A DNA stretch of 64,000 bases from Zygnema cylindricum. Lineage: Eukaryota; Streptophyta; Zygnematophyceae; Zygnematales; Zygnemataceae. A model generated the notes under the pieces. The model saw nothing but the letters and a program-made list of their open reading frames with translations. It was not told the origin of the DNA and made no database searches. The DNA is taken from assembly GCA_037447655.1 (NCBI GenBank), contig JBBHKE010003466.1, positions 1 to 64,000 of the forward strand. Direction: 5' to 3'. Positions 56,168-64,000 of the stretch are shown here, piece after piece (within the stretch, counting starts at the first letter, position 1; every line of letters begins with the position of its first letter). The translations under genes and the position numbers were made by a program.

Positions 56168-56839
56168 CACAGTTTACTATGTTCTCGAACTCCTCAGGTA
56201 ACTTCATCAGTAAACAGTTAACCTTTTCCTTTTCACTAAATACTTTTCCAGCACTTTCTAGTTCCATGAAAAGTGTAGCAATCTCATTGCAAAAATCCAA
56301 CATCTTCCCCCCTTTGTATACATACTCCTTAATTTTCTGATCAGCCAACTGTTGTTGCTAGTCGTACCACTTCGGTACATCTCTATGAGAGCCATCCAAA
56401 GATCGGATGCTCTTTGTACCTGCAAATGGGGAGATGCAATCCCTTGAGTAAGATGGCGGAGGATGAGGTGCTTAGCCGCCATATTGTTGAAGTCCCACGT
56501 ATCGATATCATTCTCCTCGTTCCTCGGAATAGGTGACATGAATGCGGAACTGGTTGCTATTGGTGTGATTCTCTCCTTCTCCTTTCAATTGTCCACCACC
56601 TCTCCTTCCTTTGTCTCCTTCGTTGAAGATGAATCTGCATCTCTAGTGAATCTCCCTCATGTAAACCCTGGAGGTATCCTTAGACTGGATGGACACCTCA
56701 CCCGTCCACTCACTATTCCCCAAAACCGTTTCTCACATAGAGCTCCTGTTATCATACTTTCCCAGTATATGAAGCCAACTCCATTGATTATGGGCACCCT
56801 AGATGGTGGGCCCATGACCTGAAACTCTGAGACCTCCAT
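56168..56839 (-). pseudogene. Copia-A gag, interrupted by Gypsy-1
   Basis: ATG at 56837-56839 lies in the LTR. The frame reads MEVSEFQVMGPPSRVPI across the primer site (56805-56819), then FIYWESMITGALCEKRFWGI. Further on come DTWDFNNMAAKHLILRHLTQ near 56500, ASDLWMALIEMYRSG near 56390 and KLPEEFENIVNCV near 56180, where the Gypsy LTR cuts in. The rest of gag and all pol are missing, possibly in the gap. Two frame changes occur. It has few stops and is rather young. Confidence 0.85.
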
Positions 56840-57852
56840 AGGACCTCAAAGTAGGCAGCTCACACGAAGCCTCTTAGATAACCCTGACCCCTTTGTGTTT
56901 CAGCAAGAATAACTGCCACCCTCGCAGAAAAAAACTCTGACCACCTTCACCCCTATAAAGGCAAGACTCCCCTGAGTCTATGGCAAAAAAAATCTTTGAA
57001 TTTGCTCCCCTGAGCAGTAAGTTATGAAGGGTCAAAGTTGACCTTTTGTACAGGAGCTCTCTGGGAGAGAGGGTCTAATCTATCAAAAGTTTCTAAGTCC
57101 TATCTCTCTGTAAAACTCTATCTATTGAAGTACGGCACCAATCATAAAAGTGTATCGTACATAAAGGTACATGTGTCGATGTACTTTGTGTACGGCCATT
57201 GTACAACATGGCCAACAAGTCGACACATGTCATTTTTGGATTCATTCTCGGAATCCCCAGAGATGTCGAAATCCAATGTGATTGTGCCATGTGGCAATTG
57301 ATGTGACGTCGACCATAAACCGCCGAAAACTCATTCCGCGATCTCGGCATGCTTCGTGGCCGTCCGATTAAGTCGGATTACAATCGTGGCCGTCATAAAT
57401 ACTTGCGCACTATTTGTTTCGCCTTCGAAACAAAATGCGTGGTATCCGTTTCGGATGTTTCGTGGCCGTACATTACAACTGTATATATGTCTAAATATTC
57501 TGTTGAATGAAAATAGGCTACGTGTTATCATCTAAATAATTACGAAACCGTATATGTCCAACCATGATGTCAGACTAACTGGCTAAGGCTACCGGCTATG
57601 TTGACGGACGGTAGGTTCCAAGTTCAAAACGAGGGTCCGTCAATTTCTATTTTGGTAAATGTACCAAAATCTACAACCCGTAACTCTATCTCTAATCAGC
57701 ATAGGCAGCCATGGCTCTAGCTCCCTCTTCAACCTTTAGTGACTACGACAAGTGTGGGAGCTGAAGAGAGAAATTAGAGGCAGACTGCCTCGGCTTCTTT
57801 TCTGCATTTTGCAAAACCTAGAAAATACTAAAATAACCTTTTTATTTCTACA
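56820..57852 (-). mobile_element. Copia-A 5' LTR (1033 bp)
   Basis: On the minus strand starts TGTAGAAATAAAAAGG at 57852 and ends GAGTTTCA at 56820, abutting the primer site GGTCATGGGCCCACC. It holds a degenerate tRNA-like segment (57573-57650), in which the GACGGAC/GTCCGTC inverted repeat is kept but the B-box is lost. It resembles the LTR at 20186-21238. Confidence 0.83.
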
Positions 57853-57853
57853 A

Positions 57854-58861
57854 TGTGGCCACCATTGGCACACAAAATCAGCAGTATACCGGAAGCCCTC
57901 TAGGACAAAATTTACTTCCCACTTTGCACAAAAATAATATTCAGTCTGAACCCTAACAGTTTTGTATTTTCTCACCCTTGTGAGGGGCCGACTCCCCTGA
58001 GTCAGACGCAAGAGAGATCTCCAAATTTGCTCAAGTAAGCAGTTGATTATCAGAGGCCAAAGTTAGCCTTTTGTATACAAGCTTGTTGGAAGAGAGGCGG
58101 CTGCCTCATATTTTCCTAAGTCCTAAAACCCCTTTCGAAACCTCTATATACTGAAGTACCTTTCCAATCATAAGACTGTATGGTATAGGAATGTAAACAA
58201 GCCGTGATACCTTCTGTACAGTATGTGCACGACGAGGCTTAGCCAGAGACGTTTGTCGCCCTTTAACTTGTTCTTAAGTACTCGGTGAATTCCGCAAAGC
58301 AATGTAAGTCTGCCATGTGTCATACGATGACATTATATCCAAAAACCGCCAAAAATTGTCATTCCGTGATGTCGACCCTCATGCGGGCCGTCCGATGTAG
58401 ACCGACTTTTAATGTCGTCCGTTCAAACAAATGTCCGCTACATTTGTTTGGTGCGGGGTATCGTACAACTAGTTCTAGGTTATGCTACGTCCCTATAACT
58501 GGTTAGATGGTTTATGGTACACTAATATCTATAAGTAGTTATCGAACCCTATATACTTCAACAATCTTCTTCGACTTACCGGTTAGAGCCGACTCTTACG
58601 CCTAGCTCGGCCGGTCAAAAGTTCGAGTCCTACAGAACTCACCTTTTTGTGTACGGGTGACTTTTTCACCCTTACTCTCCCCTATTTTCATGTCCTCCCC
58701 TCCCTCAACCATGGATTCTTCTCTCTCTCCTAAGTCTTCAGTGACTACAACAAGTGTGAGAACTTGAGAGAGAGATTAGGAGTCAAGCGGACTAATTATC
58801 TTATCTTTTTTTTTTCTATTTGAAGACGTAGAAAATACCTAAGAAATCTCTAATTTCTACA
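57854..58861 (-). mobile_element. Second Copia-A LTR, abutting the first (1008 bp)
   Basis: On the minus strand starts TGTAGAAATTAGAG at 58861 and ends GGTGGCCACA at 57854, one base from the neighbouring LTR. It has no internal region of its own. It carries a tRNA-like segment with GTTCGAGTCCT (58620-58630). It differs strongly from the adjacent LTR, so the pair is not a simple duplication. Confidence 0.78.
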
Positions 58862-61150
58862 AGTCGGTTATTCATATTGAGTTGTCGAAAATGTACCAAC
58901 CAATAAAATGATAATCGGTTTTTCAACATAGTTACATATCGGTTATCAACAAATGGTTAGCGACACACAACACTGGAAAACCTTACCAACAATGGTGGAT
59001 CATCCATGCTGACGGGAAAGTTTTTGGCCTCTACTCCATTAAACGGTCGCATTAAACGTTTACTTGTTGTGATATGTTGTGGAGTCGTCTTTTATGTCGG
59101 GTCACTAAACAACCCCTCACTTTTGTTGTCTGATTTTGGTTGGTTGCACATAGGTTATTGTTTAGGGTGTGTTTCCATGTAATCATAACCTAGTCTTGGT
59201 ACTTTGTTTTTTAGTGGAGATTCTTCCTACAAATTTTCAGTGTGTTCGTAATTTCGATAACAAAATCGTTACTTTATTAGGTGATGGATGTAGTCGTGTA
59301 CGTAACTTTTGACGGATGTAGACGTGTACATAACTTGTGACGGATGTAGACGTTTACAAGATTTCAAATACCTCCAAAAGTCTACAATATATAATGTCGA
59401 ACCACGCGTACAAACTCGTGACAGATGTAGACGTCTACACAATTTTTAAAACCTGCGAACAGTCTACAATATATAATGTCGAACCGCGTGTACAAAACTC
59501 GTGACGGATGTATACTTCTACAAAATTTTAAAAACCTACCAATCCTCTACAATACATAATGTTGAACCACGTTTCGTCGGTTTGTACGTGGGATGGAGAG
59601 GGGCGTCTTTGCAAACAAGTTTCGTTGTTGCGAAATGACATCAATTATCAAAGACCCTTGCGCGGAAAAAAAACCAGTACAGGTTCGTAACGGACAATTG
59701 AAAAGTCAGTACGGTTTGCAAACAGACATATTTCTTTTTTTTGTGTACTTCATGTTTTGTGAAAAAGTTCTAGAAGTTTACAACACGTGTAAACAAATAA
59801 TTATATTCGTTGGTTCGTCGGTACTTCAAATAAAATCGCCTCGCGAGTCGTTTTCATGTCAAGTTTGAAGATGATGTTTGTTAACGTGACAATGGGTCGA
59901 AAAGAACAAGACGACAAGTTGTAGTATATTTTAAGTTTCAATATGACACAAATTGTACCATGGTTTTCTCAATTTTTTTGACAACATAAGATTTTCTCGT
60001 TGCATGCTATGTTTTGGACGACAAAGACAAGAAAAATTCCTTACTTTATCACATGGGTTCACACCCTCAGGTTCTGAAAATCTAATAATTATTGTTGTGT
60101 ATCGAAGACCACTTGTCGATATTCAATATGTACCTAATTTTAGGTACCATATAATCCATATATCGCTTCAGCATATAGAGGAGCTAAATATCGCGATTTT
60201 TTGTTGATATATTGGACCAATATGCTGATATTTTACATCCCCGTATATAGAAGCTAGTTTTTTTTGTTTTTTGTAATTATTCCCAAGTGTTTGGGCCCGC
60301 GTACTCATTCTAAGTTTTCTTTTATGGTTTTTAGAATAATTTTTGCGGTTTTTTCTGATATTATGCTTGAAAAATATGTTTTCAGATTTGTGTTACTACT
60401 GTAGTGCCCGGAGAGGTGCAACTTCTGTAGCTATCGGAAAAGTAATAAACCGAAGTCTGTATGAGTTTCAAATTATTGTGGACATAGTTGGTTTATCATA
60501 CGAAATTTTAAAAACAACATGTTTGTATCGTTGCCTAAAAAAAACCAGAAAGCTACAAATAATTTAGGCATTTGATTCACTACCATAAAACTTAACAAAG
60601 AAATAGTTAAGACATTCCTTTTGTATAGTGACCGTCGAAATAATTGTCATCAGTAACTCATCTGTGTGGTTTATACGTGGCTTTATAGTTAATGTTGCAA
60701 TATAATATATAATTATTTATTATTTATTATTTATTATTATTTATTTGGTGTTGCTTTACTTTTAAATACAATATAATGGCAACCGTCGTACGATAAAATC
60801 TCGTGACGAGTCTGATGGAGCCCAATACGTGGCCAGATTGGTAAAGGTATGTCCCCATGTAATCGATACTTTGAAAAAGTATTTTGGATTGTAGTGAAGT
60901 GCTCCGTACTACTTTGAAGAGCATCCCAATGTGCAAAAATGAAATCGGAACTTTAAAATATGACGGTTGTAGACGTCGATACAACTTGAGACGATTGAAC
61001 AATGCTACAAAACTTCTGATGAATGATCACGCTAACAAAAACAACAACGGTTGTAGACGTCTAGATTTTTGTAATTTCATGACATTGTAGATGTTTAGGG
61101 TTTTGTGACATTCTGACGCCATGCTCACTTGTGACAACGTCGACGTCACA
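58862..61150. mobile_element. Harbinger-like element ends, inverted relative to 2.3-3.8 kb
   Basis: GGGTGTGTTTCCATGTAATC at 59165 follows TTA and corresponds to the complement of the right end at 3810. Downstream, TGACGGATGTAGACGTGTAC-type units repeat (59280-59530). A second such end starts near 60849 (GGTATGTCCCCATG) and runs to TGACAACGTCGACGTCACAA (61130-61150), the inverse of 3019-3040. Bases 60105-60185 are the inverse of 950-1025. Short open frames (for example 59593-59868) have no recognisable domain. Boundaries are uncertain. Confidence 0.5.
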
Positions 61151-61184
61151 AATTCAAGAACTTCTATCCAATTTCGTTTTTTCG

Positions 61185-61616
61185 ACTTTTCTTCCTTGCC
61201 TTTGGGAGAATACTATAGAGCTCCATCGAGGAAAACCTAGTATTGAAGCACTTGCGACAGGGACTGGTTGGAAGAACAAAAATAGAAGGAAACCTTACAA
61301 GCCCTTTAGTGAAGGGGGGAGAGAAGGACAATATGAGGGACCAGGAAAGGGTCCCCCATAGGGAGTATGCCATTTTTGCAAGAAACCCGGGCATTAGATG
61401 GCAGATTGCACCAGATTCGCGTAGCTACATATGAAAGATGGACAGGCGAATTCCAGTCAAGGAGGGAAAAAGAGGACACTTGTGGCAACACAAGTCAGCA
61501 GAGACGAGGAGGAGACATTCGACGAGGAGCATCTCCTTGATGAAAAGCAAGAAAGAATAGATATGGAGACAAAAATTCCAAGAATGCAAAAGTGTGTATT
61601 CGGAGGTATGAAATAA
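61185..61616 (+). pseudogene. Isolated Copia-A gag zinc-knuckle and linker fragment
   Basis: The frame reads ENTIELHRGKPSIEALATGT, then a basic/Gly stretch, a TAG, and a CCHC knuckle CHFCKKPGH..MADC with a stop inside. An acidic linker (DEEETFDEEHLLDEKQER) follows, and the frame ends at IPRMQKCVFGGMK, the point where protease would begin. It lies between a Harbinger-like end and a MITE end, with no LTR nearby. Confidence 0.8.
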
Positions 61617-61639
61617 ACACGTGATAGAGTCAAAATTTG

Positions 61640-61690
61640 GGGGCGACGCAATTAGCGTACATAACGCTAATTACGATTAGCTGTGTTGAC
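61640..61690. mobile_element. Unpaired MITE right end of the CACCG family
   Basis: ATTAGCGTACATAACGCTAATTACGATTAGCTGTG parallels the right end of the 6992-7208 MITE (ATTAGCGTACACAACGCTAA). No left end was found nearby. It may have been truncated by the copia fragment before it. Confidence 0.5.
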
Positions 61691-63675
61691 CTTTCGATTC
61701 GATGACGTACTTAATCGATGTGGAGCTCCGTCTCTAACGTTTGTTCTGTCAGTTATAAAGACGGGCTTTTTCGGTCGCCGTTAGACGGTTGAAAAGGAGG
61801 GCCCTCATACGTGCTTACGCAAATGATTTGCACAATCTACATGCACTCCCAACGAATTAAAGTCGATTCACTGCGCGCTGGCGGTCAACGATTAACCGTT
61901 TAGAGTCGACACTTACAAAAGTTGGCAAGAGAGACGATGACGTTCGGCGAATGTTTTGACGCCCGTCTGATTGTACAAATTGGTTTGGCGGGAGCCATGA
62001 CGGACGCAAATGTTCTCTGTAAGGTCGCCATTATCCTTGAAGTTTTCCATTACCGTCAAATACAACCACAAATACAGTACAAAAATGACGTCATAACAGA
62101 TAACTTTGCGGATGACGCAAACGTTCTTTTTCACAGGTGTGGCGACCTAACGAAGTTAAAGCAGGTCGCACATGTGTCAAAAACTTTCATGTTCACACGT
62201 GTTTGACTCGTGAAGAAAACTATGTTTGTACAGCGAAGCGACAGCAAGCAGAGACCATATTTTTGGTCTTAATCTCATCATTTTCCTCTCCATCGAGGAA
62301 CATTGAGGAACATTGAAAAACATTTAATGTTTTTCCGGGGAAGCGGGATGTAACAGGATCTCCTACCTCTCAGAAAATCCCATTACTACAAAGAATCCCA
62401 ACCACACATTCCACACATTGGAAAATACACATCCACATTGGACCACACTCATATAAGGATAAACTTTAAATTAGAAGAAGCTTCTGTCCACATAACATTA
62501 GCTTGGTCTCTTGCCCTCGTGGCTCAACCCTTCTTATTAAAGTGTTTTCCACTACTCTCCACTCTTAATAATTCTATCTAAGGGATTACTTTCAGTGAGA
62601 ATGATAATATAAGTGATTGTAGTGGATAATTATATCTCTTAACTACTATAACACTATTTAGTTAGTAAGAGATTTTAATGCAAAAATGCCTTTTCTCCAA
62701 TTTGGTATTAATCGCTCAGGACCAAAATCAGCCGTAATTTCTACAAAGTTTTCCAAAGGAAAATATGTCTACTCTCCTTTTACATTTCAGTATTTATCCA
62801 TCATCGCCCTAGACGCGCCAGGCCAGAGTCAACGCTTCGTTTTAACAGGCTTTTACCTGGGCCAATCATTGATCAACAAGGACTCTGACTGACCATTGCA
62901 AAAACGTGTGAAATCTCTTACTAACTACTTAGCACTTTACTAACCAATCAAACGTTATGTTTCACTACGTAACATTTACGTGCAAAAGTGGGCGCCAAAC
63001 GAAACGCGACTTCGCACGATCGTGCGTGGCAAATTTCGCACGCGAAACTTCCTTCGAAATTCCCTTAAGTGAAAGTGACGTTTCGTACTAAAATTTGTAC
63101 GAAACGAACCACCGTGCATACTAAACGTTTCATTAGAACTTTATGCAACGTACACACGCAATTTCGGTACTAATTTGACCCTTAACCCGTTTCAATGATA
63201 CCCACTTGTTATTTAGACCCCACGCTGTCGCCTAAATACACCCGTCGCTATAACTTTTAAAATATAACTCCAAATAGCGTGATTTTTTCGCGGACGTCTA
63301 CCAAATTTAGTACTCTATAATCATAACACCTAAATACCCCTTTATAAACAAGTTCGATCCGCTATTACTGTTACACGGGATTAAATAGAATTGTACCTTT
63401 TTGAGCACCTTCAAAACTTTGTGGAATACTGTACTTTTGCCCCACCCAGCGCTCACGCTGTGGTCGGGTCGCACGCTTTGATGACTTGTCACTTCGTACA
63501 GGCGAAACTGCCAGTCATGCTTCATTTATTTGAGGTGTTATTCATGGACTTTTTCTATTAGGTTTGGTTGTTTCAAACGTCTACAGCGAAGCAATTTCTA
63601 ATGTTTTTGATACATGTGTTTAGCCCCTAAAATGATACACGGTGTACCTAATAGCTACATCGTGTATCGCTATTA
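61691..63675. other. No gene recognised
   Basis: Open frames at 61922-62206 (94 residues) and 62686-62892 (68 residues) show no known domain. The latter is preceded by TATA-like CATATAAGGATAAAC near 62450, but I cannot support it as a gene. Around 63013-63045 a CGCACGATCGTGCG palindrome occurs in a CG-rich patch. The rest is AT-rich. Confidence 0.5.
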
Positions 63676-64000
63676 CACCGTGAATCGCTATTATCGTTCA
63701 TGACTCTAATTGAGGTACCCCGTTTTTTTAGGCAAATTCTTAAATACAATTAGGGTGAAGTTCCATTAGACGAAAAGTGAGGTTGTTTACAGAAATTCGG
63801 ACCTCTCCGTACTACGCCGTACTTTTTTTTGGTTTTTATACGGAAAACATGATTACAGAGAATCTTCCCAATATTCTCCAAAAGTATGGGAGTTAACTAT
63901 GACCGTTGGATGTTTTTTCGCGAAGCATTCGCTTCGAAATTTTTTGTAATTGGTGATGTACCTCGCGAGGTACATCACGAATTTCAAATTTTTTTGAGCC
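63676..64000. mobile_element. MITE left end of the CACCG family, running off the window
   Basis: TA then CACCGTGAATCGCTATTATCG begins at 63676, matching the ends of the other CACCG-type MITEs. A partial inverted version (GATACACGGTGTA) sits just upstream at 63634-63648. No right end occurs before the window stops. Confidence 0.45.
63953..63978. repeat. Perfect 26-bp palindrome
   Basis: GTGATGTACCTCG is followed by its exact reverse complement with no spacer. The flanks are A/T-rich and roughly complementary, so the imperfect palindrome extends to about 60 bases. The CCTCGCGAGG centre recalls the palindromes at 2589-2632 and 59826-59850. Confidence 0.9.

Noticed and set aside
57854-58861. Integrated 2-LTR circle junction with the LTR at 56820-57852
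   Set aside because: The two LTRs are too different to come from one cDNA.
61922-62206. 94-residue protein
   Set aside because: No recognisable domain, and the composition is like the surrounding non-coding DNA.
62686-62892. Small host gene with an upstream TATA-like box
   Set aside because: 68 residues with no domain, no intron signals I could support, and no conserved neighbours. It is kept only as an unrecognised open frame.

Overview
The window looks like draft nuclear DNA of a land plant that consists almost entirely of transposable elements. The plant assignment rests on four things: a hAT transposase with a DUF659-type core, plant-style Ty1/copia and Ty3/gypsy polyproteins, TA- and TAA-flanked MITEs, and a copia primer-binding site that matches my recollection of the plant initiator tRNA-Met anticodon arm. 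The lineage cannot be resolved further. A run of N (50413-50678) marks an assembly gap. I found no convincing host protein-coding gene, no rRNA or functional tRNA gene, and no CRISPR array. Family names below (Copia-A, A2, B, C, D, Gypsy-1) are local to this window.

Layout. 1-9.9 kb: DNA-transposon debris. It holds ATCG-rich palindromes, nested PIF/Harbinger-like MITEs with TTA/TAA target duplications, a decayed hAT transposase (4283-6279), and small MITEs whose ends read CACC(G)..AATCG. 9.95-16.0 kb: a Copia-D LTR and RNase H scrap, an inverted scrap of Copia-A reverse transcriptase, then a minus-strand Copia-A element with its 5' LTR. 16.3-20.2 kb: a minus-strand Copia-C-like element. 20.2-25.6 kb: a Copia-A LTR and gag start joined to Copia-C pol, followed by a Copia-C LTR and gag. 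25.6-30.2 kb: a chimera of a Copia-C LTR end and Copia-A pol, interrupted by a solo Gypsy-1 LTR. 30.2-45.2 kb: tandem Copia-A LTRs and internal regions, including the most complete copy (32747-45238). Its 3' LTR is split by a 6.19-kb minus-strand Copia-B element with a clean 5-bp target duplication. 45.2-48.8 kb: a short non-autonomous Copia-A2 element with a gag ORF and a compact ORF built from RT/RNase H remnants. 48.9-50.4 kb: a MITE, then a GC-rich tandem array. 50.9-56.2 kb: a 5'-truncated Gypsy-1 element whose pol ends in a PHD-finger-like module. 56.2-58.9 kb: a Copia-A gag with two abutting LTRs. 58.9-64 kb: Harbinger-like ends, an isolated copia gag scrap, and further palindromes.

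Most interesting points. (1) Copia-A uses a half-tRNA primer site directly after the LTR, and its gag reading frame starts inside the LTR and reads through that site. (2) Copia-A LTRs carry an antisense tRNA-like segment with Pol III A-box and B-box matches. (3) The Gypsy-1 integrase C-terminus carries a PHD-like Cys/His pattern where chromoviruses carry a chromodomain. (4) Copia-A2 is a compact derivative with two long ORFs and most of pol deleted. (5) Several inter-family chimeras have microhomology at the joins. Nearly all coding regions are broken by stops and frameshifts, so this is a graveyard of elements rather than a working operon-like system. All database-level novelty is unverified.
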